Assembly: GCF_024138125.1 (NCBI RefSeq)
Contig: NZ_CP099993.1
Coordinates: 124,001-188,000 of the forward strand
Reading direction: 5' to 3'
Source: Halorussus salilacus
GTDB lineage: Archaea > Halobacteriota > Halobacteria > Halobacteriales > Haladaptataceae
Length of the DNA stretch: 64,000 nt
In this document: positions 9,179 to 18,912 of the stretch, in pieces
How positions within the stretch are numbered: the first letter of the stretch is position 1
Layout: each line of letters begins with the position of its first letter
The notes under the pieces: generated by a model
Seen by the model: the letters and a program-made list of their open reading frames with translations, nothing else
What the model was told of the DNA's origin: nothing
Database searches by the model: none
Position numbers and translations under genes: made by a program

Positions 9179-10600
9179 ATGAGCGAACGCACCCTCTACG
9201 ACAAGGTCTGGGACGAGCACAAGGTGACGACCCTGCCGACCGGGCAGGACCAGCTGTTCGTCGGCCTCCACCTCGTCCACGAGGTGACCAGCCCGCAGGC
9301 GTTCGGGATGCTCCGCGAGCGCGACATGGAAGTCGCGTACCCCGAGCGGACCCACGCCACCGTCGACCACATCGTTCCCACGGGCGACCGCGACCGCCCC
9401 TTCGAGGGCGCGGCCGAGGAGATGATGTCGGAACTGGAGGAGAACGTCCGCGAGGCGGGCATCGAGTTCTCCCATCCCGACACCGGCGATCAGGGCATCG
9501 TCCACGTCATCGGCCCCGAGCAGGGGCTCACGCAACCGGGAATGACCATCGTCTGCGGCGACAGCCACACCTCGACCCACGGCGCGTTCGGCGCGCTGGC
9601 GTTCGGCATCGGCACCTCCCAGATTCGGGACGTGCTCGCGACCGGCACCGTGGCGATGGAGAAACAGAAGGTCCGGCGCATCCGGGTCACGGGCGAACTC
9701 GGCGACTGCGTCGAGGCCAAGGACGTGATACTCGAAATCATCCGCAGGCTCGGCACCGACGGCGGCGTCGGCCACGTCTACGAGTACGCGGGCGAGGCCA
9801 TCGAGGAGATGGGGATGGAGGGCCGGATGAGCGTCTGCAACATGTCCATCGAGGGCGGCGCTCGCGCGGGGTACGTCAACCCCGACGAGACCACCTACGA
9901 GTGGCTCGCCGAGACGGACGCCTTCGCCGACGACCCCGAGGCGTTCGAGCAGCTGAAGCCCTACTGGGAGTCCATCAGGTCCGACGACGACGCCGTGTAC
10001 GACGACGAGGTCGTCATCGACGGCTCCTCGCTCGAACCCGTGGTGACGTGGGGCACCACGCCCGGACAGGGCGTCGGCGTCACCGAGCCGATTCCCGCGC
10101 CCGAGGACCTGCCAGCCGACAAGCGGGAGACCGCCCGACGTGCGCAGGAGCACATGCGCGTCGAACCCGGCGACACGATGGAGGGCTACCCCATCGACGT
10201 CGCCTTCCTCGGCTCCTGCACGAACGCCCGCCTGTCGGACCTCCGGCGCGCCGCACGACTCGTGGCTGGCCGGGAGGTCCACGACGAGGTGCACGCGATG
10301 GTGGTCCCGGGGAGCCAGCGCGTGAAGGACGCCGCCGAGGCTGAGGGACTCGACGAGGTGTTCCGCGAGGCCGGATTCGACTGGCGCGACGCGGGATGCT
10401 CGATGTGCCTCGGGATGAACAGCGACCAACTGGAGGGCGACGAGGCCAGCGCCTCGTCGTCGAACCGCAACTTCGTCGGGCGACAGGGGAGCAAGGAGGG
10501 CCGAACGGTCCTGATGAACCCCCGGATGGTCGCCGCGGCCGCCATCGAGGGCGAAGTGACCGACGCCCGCGAACTGCCGGAAGTGGAGGTGGCCCGATGA
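9179..10600 (+). CDS. leuC: 3-isopropylmalate dehydratase large subunit
   Basis: A 473-residue aconitase-superfamily [4Fe-4S] enzyme which, with LeuD, isomerises 2- to 3-isopropylmalate. It begins [13 protein letters not shown], the standard LeuC start, so the ATG at 9179 is chosen over an in-frame start at 9104. Motifs seen: [37 protein letters not shown] and the paired cluster cysteines CSMCLGMN. It overlaps leuD by 4 bases, which suits a stoichiometric heterodimer. Confidence 0.94.
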   Translation: MSERTLYDKVWDEHKVTTLPTGQDQLFVGLHLVHEVTSPQAFGMLRERDMEVAYPERTHATVDHIVPTGDRDRPFEGAAEEMMSELEENVREAGIEFSHPDTGDQGIVHVIGPEQGLTQPGMTIVCGDSHTSTHGAFGALAFGIGTSQIRDVLATGTVAMEKQKVRRIRVTGELGDCVEAKDVILEIIRRLGTDGGVGHVYEYAGEAIEEMGMEGRMSVCNMSIEGGARAGYVNPDETTYEWLAETDAFADDPEAFEQLKPYWESIRSDDDAVYDDEVVIDGSSLEPVVTWGTTPGQGVGVTEPIPAPEDLPADKRETARRAQEHMRVEPGDTMEGYPIDVAFLGSCTNARLSDLRRAARLVAGREVHDEVHAMVVPGSQRVKDAAEAEGLDEVFREAGFDWRDAGCSMCLGMNSDQLEGDEASASSSNRNFVGRQGSKEGRTVLMNPRMVAAAAIEGEVTDARELPEVEVAR

Positions 10601-11265
10601 CGACCGACGACACCGACCGAGCGGGCGTCGAGACCGTCGAGGAGGTCTCCGGAACCGGCGTGCCGGTCCGGGGCAACGACATCGACACCGACCAGATAAT
10701 CCCCGCGCGGTTCCTGAAGGTCGTGACCTTCGACGGGCTCGGCCAGTTCGCGTTCCACGACGTGCGGTTCGATGATGAAGACAATCCGAAGGACCACCCC
10801 TTCAACGAGGACCGGTTCCGTGACGCCTCGGTGCTCGTCGTCAACGCCAACTTCGGGTGTGGCTCCTCGCGCGAACACGCCCCGCAGGCCCTGAAGCGCT
10901 GGGGAATCGACGCGGTCGTGGGCGAGAGCTTCGCCGAGATATTCGCGGGCAACTGCCTCGCGCTCGGCGTACCCACGGTCACCGCGAGTCCCGAGGAGAT
11001 AGCGGCCCTGCAGGACTTCGTCGAGGAGAACCCCGACGCCGAAATCGACGTGGACGTGGCCGACGAGACCGTCGGATACGGCGACCGCGAAATCGACGCG
11101 ACGGTCGACGACGCCCAGCGGAAGGCGCTCGTCGAGGGCGTCTGGGACACGACCGCGCTGATGAAATCGAACGCGGCGGCGGTCGCCGAGACCGCCGCGA
11201 GTCTGCCCTACATCGACGCCGGAGCCGACGCGAGCGACGCGAGCGGCGCGGAGGGCGATGCATGA
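10597..11265 (+). CDS. leuD: 3-isopropylmalate dehydratase small subunit
   Basis: A 222-residue swivel-domain subunit of isopropylmalate isomerase. Recognised by [15 protein letters not shown] near residue 30 and [19 protein letters not shown] near residue 88. It starts on the ATGA overlap with leuC and overlaps leuB by 4 bases. The C-terminus is a short Ala/Asp-rich tail. Confidence 0.94.
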   Translation: MTTDDTDRAGVETVEEVSGTGVPVRGNDIDTDQIIPARFLKVVTFDGLGQFAFHDVRFDDEDNPKDHPFNEDRFRDASVLVVNANFGCGSSREHAPQALKRWGIDAVVGESFAEIFAGNCLALGVPTVTASPEEIAALQDFVEENPDAEIDVDVADETVGYGDREIDATVDDAQRKALVEGVWDTTALMKSNAAAVAETAASLPYIDAGADASDASGAEGDA

Positions 11266-12239
11266 CCGAGAAGATCGCAGTGATTCCGGGCGACGGAATC
11301 GGTCAGGAGGTCACCCCGGCGGCCCGCGAAGTGCTGGAAGCGGTCGCCCCAGACTTCGAGTTCGAGGAGGCCGACGCGGGAGACGAGGTCGCCGCGGAGA
11401 CCGGCGACCCCCTCCCCGACGCGACCCGCGAACTCGCGGCGAGCGCTGACGCCACGCTGTTCGGCGCGGCGGGCGAGACCGCGGCCGACGTCATCCTCCC
11501 GCTGCGGAGCGCGGTCGGGTCGTTCGCCAACGTCCGGCCGGTCCGGGCGTACCCGGGGACCGACGCGCCCCACCCCGAGACCGACCTCGTCTTCGTGCGC
11601 GAGAACACCGAGGGCGTGTACGCGGGCCACGAGACCGAGGTCGCGCCGGGCGTAACCACGCTGACACGGGTCGTTACCGAGGCGGCGTCCGAGGAAATCG
11701 CGCGTTACGGCTTCGAGTACGCCGCCGAGCGCGACCGCTCGGTCACCATCGCACACAAGGCCAACGTGATGCGCGAGACCGACGGCCTGTTCCTCGCGAC
11801 CGCCGAGGCGGTCGCCGAGGAGTTCGACGTGCCCGCAGACGACGCGCTGATGGACGCGCTGGCGATGCACCTCGTCCAGCGCCCCGAGGACTTCGACGTG
11901 GTCGTCTGCCCCAACCTCGCGGGCGACGTGCTCTCGGACCTCGCGGCCGGACTCGTGGGCGGGCTGGGCCTGCTCCCCAGCGCGAACGTCGGCCGCGAGC
12001 GCGCGCTGTTCGAGCCGGTCCACGGCACCGCGCCCGACATCGCGGGCGAGGGCGTCGCCAATCCGACCGCCGCGATGCTGTCGGCCGCGCTCCTGCTGGA
12101 GTACCTCGGCCACGACGACGAGGGCCGACGCGTGCGCTCTGCGGTCGAGGCGACGCTGGAGTCGGGGCCGCGCACGCCCGACCTCGGCGGCGACGCGACG
12201 ACGAGGGACGTGACCGACGCGGTACTGGAGCGCCTGTAG
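11262..12239 (+). CDS. leuB: 3-isopropylmalate dehydrogenase
   Basis: A 325-residue decarboxylating NAD-dependent dehydrogenase, the last gene of the operon. Motifs: GDGIGQEV near the N-terminus, [11 protein letters not shown] (substrate loop), [15 protein letters not shown] (catalytic Lys), [27 protein letters not shown] and [18 protein letters not shown] (cofactor site). The related isocitrate and tartrate dehydrogenases are the alternatives; operon context makes LeuB the best call. Confidence 0.93.
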   Translation: MTEKIAVIPGDGIGQEVTPAAREVLEAVAPDFEFEEADAGDEVAAETGDPLPDATRELAASADATLFGAAGETAADVILPLRSAVGSFANVRPVRAYPGTDAPHPETDLVFVRENTEGVYAGHETEVAPGVTTLTRVVTEAASEEIARYGFEYAAERDRSVTIAHKANVMRETDGLFLATAEAVAEEFDVPADDALMDALAMHLVQRPEDFDVVVCPNLAGDVLSDLAAGLVGGLGLLPSANVGRERALFEPVHGTAPDIAGEGVANPTAAMLSAALLLEYLGHDDEGRRVRSAVEATLESGPRTPDLGGDATTRDVTDAVLERL

Positions 12240-12306
12240 CGACTCGATGCCGAGTCGTCCGTAGCGCGGCGAGAAGAAGCCGTCCCGATTCCGAAATCCG
12301 ACCGTC

Positions 12307-12540
12307 CTATCGAAGCGGTTCGCGCCCGCCGATGAGGTTGGTCGTGTCGACCGTCTCGGCGCGTGCCCCGCCCTTCTTGACCTCGGTCGCCGTCATGCAT
12401 TCGAGGCAGCCGAACACCTCGTTCTTGTTGTTCCCGAACACGCGAGCGAAGTCCCGCGTCACGAAGGAACCGCAACTCTGGCACCGGTTCTCCGCCATCG
12501 TGTCGTCGCCGTTGGTGAGTCTGTTGTCGGTCGTGGTCAT
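12307..12540 (-). CDS. Small zinc-ribbon protein (DUF7563-like)
   Basis: A 77-residue protein with two CxxC knuckles, CQSCGSFVTRDFARVFG and CLEC, which likely bind one zinc ion. It resembles small haloarchaeal zinc-finger proteins I associate with DUF7563. A second ATG (12498) would begin at MAENRCQ; the longer start is kept because an AT-rich TATA-like stretch lies near 12575. Function unknown; nucleic-acid binding is plausible. Confidence 0.65.
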   Translation of the reverse strand: MTTTDNRLTNGDDTMAENRCQSCGSFVTRDFARVFGNNKNEVFGCLECMTATEVKKGGARAETVDTTNLIGGREPLR

Positions 12541-12671
12541 GCGTGGCGATAGTTACACGCCACTAGAGACACTTTGTTATCCAGTACCTACACCCCCGTA
12601 ACCAACCGCTACCGACCCCGGTAAGCGCCTGTTACGCGGTTTCCGGCCCTCGCGTCGATTCCGAAAACGTG

Positions 12672-12682
12672 CCCATAATTTA
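12672..12682 (+). promoter_or_regulatory. Strong TATA-like element in a divergent intergenic region
   Basis: ATAATTTAAGA is a good haloarchaeal TATA match, but the nearest start codon (12833) is 150 bases away, and another TATA-like GCTTAAGG lies nearer at 12811. It may drive a long 5' leader or a small RNA. The stretch 12541-12832 holds no other supported gene. Confidence 0.4.
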
Positions 12683-12832
12683 AGAGTCGGGGGTGAGAAA
12701 TCGTCCGGTCGGTCGTCGGCGTCGGTCGGGGTTCGTTTCCGCCCGTCTCCGTGCTCGTTTCGCCGCCCGCCCGAAATCGTCCGGTCGGGTCGCCCCCGTC
12801 GCTTAAGGTTCAGGCCCTCCTACGGGGACGCG

Positions 12833-12982
12833 ATGCCGAAGATAAACGTCGACGAGAACACCGTAGAGCGACTCGACGGCCTCCGGACCGAGGACGAGTC
12901 CTACGACGAGCTCATCAACGAGCTCATCAACATCTACGAGGCCGAGGAGCTGACGCTGTTCCACGGCGGCGACGAGGTTTAG
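12833..12982 (+). CDS. 49-aa DUF7557-like protein
   Basis: A short frame: PKINVDENTVERLDGLR followed by a helical stretch with DELINELINIYEAEE and the ending FHGGDEV. This ribbon-plus-helix pattern resembles small antitoxin-like or RHH-like haloarchaeal proteins I recall as DUF7557. GCTTAAGG at 12811 could be its TATA box. It converges with the decarboxylase gene and their stops overlap by 4 bases (12979-12982). Function unknown. Confidence 0.7.
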   Translation: MPKINVDENTVERLDGLRTEDESYDELINELINIYEAEELTLFHGGDEV

Positions 12983-13575
12983 ACCTCGGCGACCACCGTC
13001 TCGCCCGCCCGCACCCTGTCGCCGCGCTCGACGGTCACGTCTCCGAGTCCGACCGACGCCGGGAGGACCACGTCGGCCCGGCTACCGAACGAGATGTGTC
13101 CGAGTCGCTCGCCCCGGTCGAGTTCGTCGCCGGGTTCGACGTAGGGGTGGATGCGCCGGGCGAACGCCCCCGCGATGAGCGTCACCTCGTGGTCGTCGAA
13201 TCGGATGTGGAGCTTCTCGTTTCTGTCCGACTCCTTCGAGAACGCCGGGAGGTGTCTGCCGGGTTCGTGGTCGACCGCCTCGACCCGACCCCCCAGCGGC
13301 GCGCGGTTGACGTGAACGTCCGTGACGTTCATGAACACGCCGACGCGCACCCGGTCGCCCTCCTCGCGAACGACCGACACCTTCCCGTCGGCGGGCGCGG
13401 GGATGCCCGACTCGGGCGGCGTCCGGTCCGGGTCGCGGTGGAAGGCGAGGACCGCCGCCGCGAGCGCGAGCGCCCCGGCGCTCGCGAGCGGCGACGCGAC
13501 GACACCGGCGGGAAGCGCGAGCGCCAGCGGTATCGCGGCGTACCGCCACGCGCCCGGCGCGAATCGCCGCCCCAT
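12979..13575 (-). CDS. Archaetidylserine/phosphatidylserine decarboxylase
   Basis: A 198-residue archaeal-type pyruvoyl decarboxylase converting the serine headgroup of membrane lipids to ethanolamine. Two N-terminal hydrophobic helices (residues about 10-45) anchor it. Core motifs: PADGKVSVVREE, NVTDVHVNRAPLGG, FDDHEVTLIAGAFARRI and the self-cleavage site FGSRADVVLP. In haloarchaea this enzyme is also tied to archaeosortase-dependent lipid attachment of surface proteins. The ATG at 13575 is 1 base from the stop of the upstream gene. Confidence 0.9.
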   Translation of the reverse strand: MGRRFAPGAWRYAAIPLALALPAGVVASPLASAGALALAAAVLAFHRDPDRTPPESGIPAPADGKVSVVREEGDRVRVGVFMNVTDVHVNRAPLGGRVEAVDHEPGRHLPAFSKESDRNEKLHIRFDDHEVTLIAGAFARRIHPYVEPGDELDRGERLGHISFGSRADVVLPASVGLGDVTVERGDRVRAGETVVAEV

Positions 13576-14031
13576 CTACTCGGTGCCAGCCGCGGTCTCA
13601 CGGACTCGCGACCACTTGCCCTGGGATTCGAGGCGCTCCTGGAGTTCGTCGGCGTACTCCTGAGCGAGTCGGTTCGCGGCCTGAAGCTGGCTCGGGTCGG
13701 CCCCGCCGCCCCCGCCGCCGAGTCCGAGCATGCCCTTCACGGAGTCGAAGATTCCGTTTCCGCCCGCTCGCTGGCCGCCCGCTCCGCCCATCGCGCCCAT
13801 CTGACTCCGGATGTTCTCGAGTTCGGGCATCACCTGCTCGACCTTCGAGGTGTCGGCGACGACGCGAGCGCGCTCGGCGTCGTCGGGGTTCTCGATTTCG
13901 AGTTCGACCGCGGTCATGATGAGCCCCCACTCCTGCGAGGAGAACTCCGACTCGGCGACCCGCTGGGCGAACTCCTGGTCGACCGCCATCCGGTCGCCCA
14001 CTATCGTATCCTGCCAGCCTCTGTCGGACAT
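13576..14031 (-). CDS. DUF5799-like haloarchaeal protein
   Basis: A 151-residue protein starting MSDRGWQDTIVGDRM, with VDQEFAQRVAESEFSSQEWGLIMTAVE early, a Gly/Met-rich middle, and a C-terminal helix containing RLAQEYADELQERLE. It matches the conserved haloarchaeal family I know as DUF5799. No catalytic motif is visible. It lies directly upstream of the decarboxylase gene with no gap, so they are probably co-transcribed. Confidence 0.75.
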   Translation of the reverse strand: MSDRGWQDTIVGDRMAVDQEFAQRVAESEFSSQEWGLIMTAVELEIENPDDAERARVVADTSKVEQVMPELENIRSQMGAMGGAGGQRAGGNGIFDSVKGMLGLGGGGGGADPSQLQAANRLAQEYADELQERLESQGKWSRVRETAAGTE

Positions 14032-14107
14032 GCCCGGGGGTTCGGGTCGGGGGAGTATCAGGGTTTTCCTGCCGGACGAAAAAAAGGGACCGCGAATCGG
14101 GGCGTCC

Positions 14108-14503
14108 TCAGAACGCGCCGCCCTGCACTTCGACCTCGGCCGCCAGCGACTCCTTCAGCGCGTCGTGGACCTTGCAGAGTTCGTTCGCGCGCTCGACGAC
14201 CGCCTCGGCCTGCTCGTCGTCGAGTTCGGCCTCGGTCCGGACGACGAAGGTGACGCTGTCGAGTTTGTCGTCGTCGTCGAGACCGCCCTCCACGTCGATC
14301 TCGACCTTCCCGAGGTCGCCGACGTCGCGCTGTTCGGCACCCACGCGGAGCGCGGGAACGTAACAGGAAGCGTAGGCCGCGAGGAGCGCTTCGAGCGTGT
14401 CGGGGGCCTCCTCGCCCGTGGCGTCGATGGTGTGGTCGAAGTCCCGAATTCGGTTGTCGGCCTGGAATCCCGCTTCGGACGTGGTGGTGACTTCTTTCGT
14501 CAT
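14108..14503 (-). CDS. OsmC-family protein
   Basis: A 131-residue protein of the OsmC/Ohr superfamily, thiol-dependent peroxidase-like enzymes. The helix LEALLAAYASCYVPALR near residue 40 carries the first conserved Cys, and ANELCKVHDALKE near residue 110 the second. Preceding strands (GFQADNRIRDFDHTIDATGEEAPDT) also fit. Likely defence against organic peroxides; substrate not predictable. The ATG at 14503 begins the recognisable fold, although the frame is open further upstream. Confidence 0.85.
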   Translation of the reverse strand: MTKEVTTTSEAGFQADNRIRDFDHTIDATGEEAPDTLEALLAAYASCYVPALRVGAEQRDVGDLGKVEIDVEGGLDDDDKLDSVTFVVRTEAELDDEQAEAVVERANELCKVHDALKESLAAEVEVQGGAF

Positions 14504-14583
14504 GCGTTCGATGTATCTCTCGCCGAGCCCCTTAGTGTTGCTCTTATCGGCGGAATGCGAAAACAGAACTCGGAAGACGGTCG

Positions 14584-15315
14584 CTACAGCTCGTCGGCGA
14601 GGTCGAACGACTCGTCGCCGTCGAGCGCGCGGACCTCGGTGTCGCTCCCGACGGCCTTGACCTCGCGGGCGAAGTCCTCGGGGTCCTGCTCGATGGGCGG
14701 GAAGGTGTCGTAGTGAATCGGGACGGCGTAGTCGACGTCGAGCCAGTCGACCGCGATGGCGGCCTGCCACGGCCCCATCGTGAAGTGGTCGCCGATGGGG
14801 ACCGCGGCGACGTCGGGTTCGAGGTGCGGGCCGATGACGTCGCGCATCTCGGTCATCAGGCCGGTGTCGCCCGCGTGGTAGAAGGTCTGGCTCTCCTCGT
14901 CTGCCACCTGCGTCGGCTTGGTGTCGCTGATGATGAATCCAGCGGGCATCCCGCCGGTCGCGCCGTAGTCGGTGTCCATGCCGTTGGTGTGGTCGGCCCG
15001 GTGCATCGTGACGAACGCGTCGCCGCACTCGACCGTGCCGCCGAGGTTCATCCCCATCCCGCCGACCGCCTCGAACTCGCCGTACTCGTCGCGGCAGTAC
15101 GAGACGACCTCGGGGGTCGCGACGAGTTTCGTCCCCTCGTAGCGGTCCACGTCGCCGATGTGGTCGGCGTGGCCGTGGGTGAGCAGGAGGTAGTCGGGGT
15201 CGAGTTCCTCGGGGTCGGTGTCGGTCTTGGGGTTGTCGAAGAACGGGTCGATGAGCAGTTCGGTCTCGCCGACTTCGACGTGGAACGTCGAGTGGCCGTA
15301 GTAGGTGATATTCAT
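14584..15315 (-). CDS. Metal-dependent hydrolase, metallo-beta-lactamase fold
   Basis: A 243-residue UPF0173-type hydrolase. Metal ligands: TYYGHSTF at the N-terminus, [12 protein letters not shown] near residue 46, [22 protein letters not shown] and the final PIHYDTFPP. This subgroup is related to UlaG lactonases, but its substrate is unknown. It is transcribed alone with a start at 15315, facing away from the GMC operon. Confidence 0.88.
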   Translation of the reverse strand: MNITYYGHSTFHVEVGETELLIDPFFDNPKTDTDPEELDPDYLLLTHGHADHIGDVDRYEGTKLVATPEVVSYCRDEYGEFEAVGGMGMNLGGTVECGDAFVTMHRADHTNGMDTDYGATGGMPAGFIISDTKPTQVADEESQTFYHAGDTGLMTEMRDVIGPHLEPDVAAVPIGDHFTMGPWQAAIAVDWLDVDYAVPIHYDTFPPIEQDPEDFAREVKAVGSDTEVRALDGDESFDLADEL

Positions 15316-15405
15316 GGGTCCGGGCGGATATACTCGCGTTCGACACTTAAATGATGTTGGAGGTGTGGCCGGACGCGACCGACGCCGCCGCGGCGGCGTC
15401 GGTCG

Positions 15406-15486
15406 CGTCCGAACTCAGGTATGTCCAAACTCAGCCACGTCCGAACCCGGTCACGTCCGAACTCACCCACGTTCGAACTCGGTCGG
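15406..15486 (+). repeat. 16-bp imperfect tandem repeat, 5 units
   Basis: Five units resembling CGTCCGAACTCACCCA run in tandem just upstream of the GMC operon. A short inverted pair around GGTCGGGGC/GCCCCGACC follows. The 15316-15566 gap has no other feature apart from the operator listed next. Confidence 0.7.
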
Positions 15487-15534
15487 GGCGACCTCGCCCC
15501 GACCGAGTCCACCGAGCGTCCGGAAGTAGCAACC

Positions 15535-15555
15535 CCTAAGTTTAGGCCGACCTAA
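15535..15555 (+). promoter_or_regulatory. Three CCTAA/TTAGG half-sites over the GMC operon promoter
   Basis: CCTAA (15535-15539), TTAGG (15542-15546) and CCTAA (15551-15555) form two overlapping palindromes. TTAGG-N4-CCTAA resembles operators of DtxR/IdeR/SirR metal regulators. The site spans the position expected for the TATA box of a leaderless gene starting at 15567, so binding would block transcription. The regulator and metal are inferred. Confidence 0.55.
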
Positions 15556-15566
15556 GACCCGCGAGA

Positions 15567-16106
15567 ATGGAGCTAACTCGCCGGGACGCCATCGTCGCGC
15601 TCGCCGCGAGCGGGGTCGCGGTCGGCACCGGAGCGTACCTCGACGGGAATCCCTTCGCCGACGAGTCGACCCCCGCGAGTGAGTCGCCCTCCGACCGGTT
15701 CGACACCCTGCTGGCGGCCGCCGAGACGGTCTACCCCACCGAGGTTTCGGGCGTCGAGGAGTTCGTCCGGACCTACGCGCTCGGCCGGGTCGAGGACCGC
15801 CCGGCGTACCGCGACGGGATGGCCGGGGCGCTCGCGACGCTGGACGAGTACGCGCGGGAGTGGCACGACGCCGACTTCCGGCAGCTCGACGCCGCGACCC
15901 GCGAGAAGACGCTCGACCAGATGGGCGTCGACACGGCCGACCCCGACCCGGAGGGGGCCGACCGCCACCGGGTCCGGTACTACGTCGTCAACGAACTGCT
16001 GTACGCGCTGTACACCTCGCCGACCGGCGGCGAACTGGTCGGCATCGAGAACCCGCAGGGCCACCCCGGCGGGGCCGAGAGCTACCGACGGGGGCCGGGA
16101 GAATGA
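15567..16106 (+). CDS. Gluconate 2-dehydrogenase subunit 3-like protein
   Basis: A 179-residue Tat-exported small subunit. The N-terminus LTRRDAIVALAASGVAVG is a twin-arginine signal. The mature part (LLAAAETVYPTEVSGVEEFV..., then NELLYALYTSPTGG near the end) fits the family of small subunits that chaperone or export a GMC flavoprotein. It overlaps the next gene by 4 bases, so the two act together at the cell surface as a membrane-linked alcohol or sugar dehydrogenase. The start fits leaderless transcription. Confidence 0.85.
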   Translation: MELTRRDAIVALAASGVAVGTGAYLDGNPFADESTPASESPSDRFDTLLAAAETVYPTEVSGVEEFVRTYALGRVEDRPAYRDGMAGALATLDEYAREWHDADFRQLDAATREKTLDQMGVDTADPDPEGADRHRVRYYVVNELLYALYTSPTGGELVGIENPQGHPGGAESYRRGPGE

Positions 16107-17728
16107 CGCAGGAAATCGACCGCTCGCCCTCGGAGCGCGCCGACGTGTGCGTCGTCGGCGCTGGCCCGGCGGGCGCGCTGGTCGCCCACCGACTCGCGAA
16201 CGCGGGCCGCGACGTGGTGGTGCTGGAGGCCGGGAAGCGCTTCGACTTCGGGGACCGCGAGCGCCGGATGGAGCGTGCGATTCGCCCGGCCCATGACCAC
16301 CTCTCGGTCTGGGACATGGGCGGCGAGCGCGACGAGTACACCTCCGCTGGCGAGCGCTTCTACCCCCTCAACAGCGCCCGGGTGAAGGGCGTCGGCGGCA
16401 CCACCCTCCACTGGCAGGGGATGGTGATGCGGTTCCACGAGTCGGACTTCGAGGAGTGGCCCATCGAGTACGGCGACCTCCAGCCGTACTACGCCGAGGC
16501 CGAGGAGGAACTGGGCGTCGCGGGGGCCGACGACAACCCCTACGCGCCACCCCGCGAGGAGCCCTTCCCGATGCCCGCGTTCAAATCCTCCTACAGCGAC
16601 TCCCTCTTCGCGGAGGCCTGCGAGCGACTCGGCGTGACCATGCACTCGGTCCCCAACGCCCGCAACTCCGAGGGCTACGACGACCGGAGCGCGTGCGTGG
16701 GCTACGGCACCTGCAAGCCGGTCTGCCCCTCCGGCGCGAAGTACTCGGCCGACCACCACATCGAGAAGGCCGAGGACGAGGGCGCGCGGGTCATCGACCG
16801 CGCGCCCGTCCAGCGCCTCGAACACGACGACGCTGGCGAGCGCGTCACCGCGGCGGTGTACGCCACGCCCGACGGCGAGACCCACCGACAGGAGGCCCGC
16901 GAGTTCGTGCTGGCGGCGGGTGGGGTCGAGATTCCCAGACTCCTCCTGCTGTCGGAGTCCGAGGAGTATCCCGACGGCCTCGCCAACTCCTCGGGCGCGG
17001 TCGGCCGGTACTTCATGGACCACCTGTTCGGGGGCGCGGGCGGGACCATCGACCGCGAGACCCGCCAGAACCACGTCGGGTTCATCACCAGCGAGTGCCA
17101 CCAGTTCTACGACGACCCGACCCGGGCCGCGGAAGGCACCGCGGGCGAGATTCCGGAGTGGTCCGGCGACGGCCCGGAACCCGGCCCGCTCAAGCTGGAG
17201 TTCCTGAACTACGCCGGGCCGTCGCCCGTCGAGATGGCGCTGTCGGGCGAGGAGTTCGGCGACGACCTGCTCGACGACCTGCGGGAAGGGTACGGCAACT
17301 CCATCGCGATGGGCGGGCTCGTCGGCCAGCGCCCCCGGAAGGAGAACCGAATCACCCTAGACCCCTCGACCACCGACGACCACGGCAATCCAGTCCCCGA
17401 GATACACTGGCGCGTGGACGACCGCACGGCCGCGAGCCTCAGGCGCGCCAACGAGATACAGCACGCCGTCCTCGACGAACTCGGGGTCGATATCTCGTGG
17501 ACCGTCGGCCCCGAGGACACCGGCCCGGCGTTCCACCACATGGGCACGACCCGGATGGGAGACGACCCCGAATCCAGCGTGGTGAACTCCCGACTGCGGG
17601 CTCACGACCTCCGGAACCTCGCCGTGGCGTCGAGCAGCGTGTTCGTCACGAGCGGGGCGCTCAATCCCACCCTCACCATCGCGGCGCTCGCGCTGAAGGC
17701 CGCAGACCACGTCGAAGAACGGTTGTAG
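16103..17728 (+). CDS. GMC-family FAD oxidoreductase
   Basis: A 541-residue flavoprotein, catalytic partner of the upstream subunit. The FAD-binding motif is VCVVGAGPAGALVAHRL near residue 15; GVGGTTLHWQGMVMRF follows near residue 95; the GMC C-terminal signature is FHHMGTTRMGDDPESSVV and SGALNPTLTIAALALKAAD. A CVGYGTCKPVCPSGAK segment resembles the cysteine-containing region of membrane gluconate and sorbitol dehydrogenases. It has no signal of its own, so export with the Tat-bearing subunit is likely. Substrate unknown. Confidence 0.88.
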   Translation: MTQEIDRSPSERADVCVVGAGPAGALVAHRLANAGRDVVVLEAGKRFDFGDRERRMERAIRPAHDHLSVWDMGGERDEYTSAGERFYPLNSARVKGVGGTTLHWQGMVMRFHESDFEEWPIEYGDLQPYYAEAEEELGVAGADDNPYAPPREEPFPMPAFKSSYSDSLFAEACERLGVTMHSVPNARNSEGYDDRSACVGYGTCKPVCPSGAKYSADHHIEKAEDEGARVIDRAPVQRLEHDDAGERVTAAVYATPDGETHRQEAREFVLAAGGVEIPRLLLLSESEEYPDGLANSSGAVGRYFMDHLFGGAGGTIDRETRQNHVGFITSECHQFYDDPTRAAEGTAGEIPEWSGDGPEPGPLKLEFLNYAGPSPVEMALSGEEFGDDLLDDLREGYGNSIAMGGLVGQRPRKENRITLDPSTTDDHGNPVPEIHWRVDDRTAASLRRANEIQHAVLDELGVDISWTVGPEDTGPAFHHMGTTRMGDDPESSVVNSRLRAHDLRNLAVASSSVFVTSGALNPTLTIAALALKAADHVEERL

Positions 17729-17761
17729 GCCGGATATCGCGGGTGGGAAGCAGTTCGGTTC

Positions 17762-18751
17762 TCACTCCTCGCCCGATTCCTGCTCGCTCGATGCCCCCTC
17801 GCCCAACATCTCGGCGGTCCCCCCGTCATCGGCGGGTTCTGGCGCTCGCTCGGCGTCGCTTCCGCCAGCACGCCGTCGTCGCCACGCCCCGAAGACGACC
17901 CCGAGCGGGACGCCGAACGCCAGCACGTAGGGCGCGGCGTAGGCCGTTCCGACCGCGAGCGCGCGCGTCGCGACGCCGACGCCGCTCACCGATTCGAGGA
18001 ACGCCGCGAGCAGTCCCGTCTCGTACCACGCGGTCGGCTCGGTGGTCTCGGGTTCGGGCGGTTTCTCGTCCATCTCGACGGTTATCGTGGAGTAGGCGAC
18101 CTGTCGCTGGAGCGACTCCTGCTGGGCTTCGAGGCGCTCGATTTCGGTCTGGACCTCCGAGAGGCGCTCTTGCACGTCGAGGACGGTCTCGGTGTCGTTG
18201 GCCTCCTCGTAGAGCTCCCGCAACTGCTCGCGCTGGGACCGGAGGTTCTCCAGTCGCGCTTCGATGTCGACCAGCTGGTCGGTCACGTCCTCCGTGTCGG
18301 TACTGACGTGCCGGACCCCTCCCTCGTCCTTCACGCGGTCGAGGAACGCCGAGAAGTTCTCGGCGGGGACCCGGAGGACGAGCCTGCCGCTGGTCCACGA
18401 CTGATTGGCGCGATTGTGGACCTGCTCGTCGGTGTCGCCCACGAACCCGCCGCGGGACTCGACCGCTTGCGTCAGGTTCCGACGCGACTCGTCGAACGAC
18501 TCGACCCGTAGGGACACCTCGCCGGTCCGAATCAGCTCCCGCTCTCGATTCTGGACGGCGCTCTCGCCCGACGAGTCGTCGGCCGACCCGTCAGATTCCT
18601 GCACGGTGCCCTGAGCCTCCGTCGCCGCGAGGTTGGCCTGTGCCGACTGGTCGGCGCTACCGGCGTCGCCGCCGCTTCCGGAACACCCCGCGAGGACGAC
18701 CAGCGACGCGAGCGCGACCGCCACCAACAGTCGTTTCTTCGACCGTGACAT
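17762..18751 (-). CDS. DUF4349-domain lipoprotein
   Basis: A 329-residue membrane-anchored protein. A signal sequence with lipobox VLAGCSG (Cys 23) leads into a Ser/Asp-rich linker. The extracellular domain (RELIRTGEVSLRVESF... GRLVLRVPAENFSAFLDRV) and a long coiled coil (about residues 160-210) match DUF4349. One C-terminal transmembrane helix (AVGTAYAAPYVLAFGVPLGVV) precedes an acidic cytoplasmic tail. Function unknown. The ATG at 18751 gives a complete signal peptide. Confidence 0.82.
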   Translation of the reverse strand: MSRSKKRLLVAVALASLVVLAGCSGSGGDAGSADQSAQANLAATEAQGTVQESDGSADDSSGESAVQNRERELIRTGEVSLRVESFDESRRNLTQAVESRGGFVGDTDEQVHNRANQSWTSGRLVLRVPAENFSAFLDRVKDEGGVRHVSTDTEDVTDQLVDIEARLENLRSQREQLRELYEEANDTETVLDVQERLSEVQTEIERLEAQQESLQRQVAYSTITVEMDEKPPEPETTEPTAWYETGLLAAFLESVSGVGVATRALAVGTAYAAPYVLAFGVPLGVVFGAWRRRRAGGSDAERAPEPADDGGTAEMLGEGASSEQESGEE

Positions 18752-18841
18752 GTCGAGGAGTTGTACGCCGGACTATCATAAGTCCGACGTAGACTGAAAC
18801 GACCGTTTCACCGATTCCGGAGACGGCTCACGGGAGACCGA

Positions 18842-18871
18842 CCGCCCGGGGACCGCCCGGTCCCCGGGCGG
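18842..18871. terminator. 11-bp GC hairpin, terminator-like
   Basis: CCGCCCGGGGA pairs perfectly with TCCCCGGGCGG (18861-18871) around an 8-base loop, just after the stop of the F420 oxidoreductase gene (minus strand). Further GGTCGG/CCGACC half-repeats follow. No U-tract is seen. Confidence 0.5.
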
Positions 18872-18912
18872 TCGGTCCGGTCGGGCGGTCGGTCCGGTCG
18901 TGGCGGGACGCT

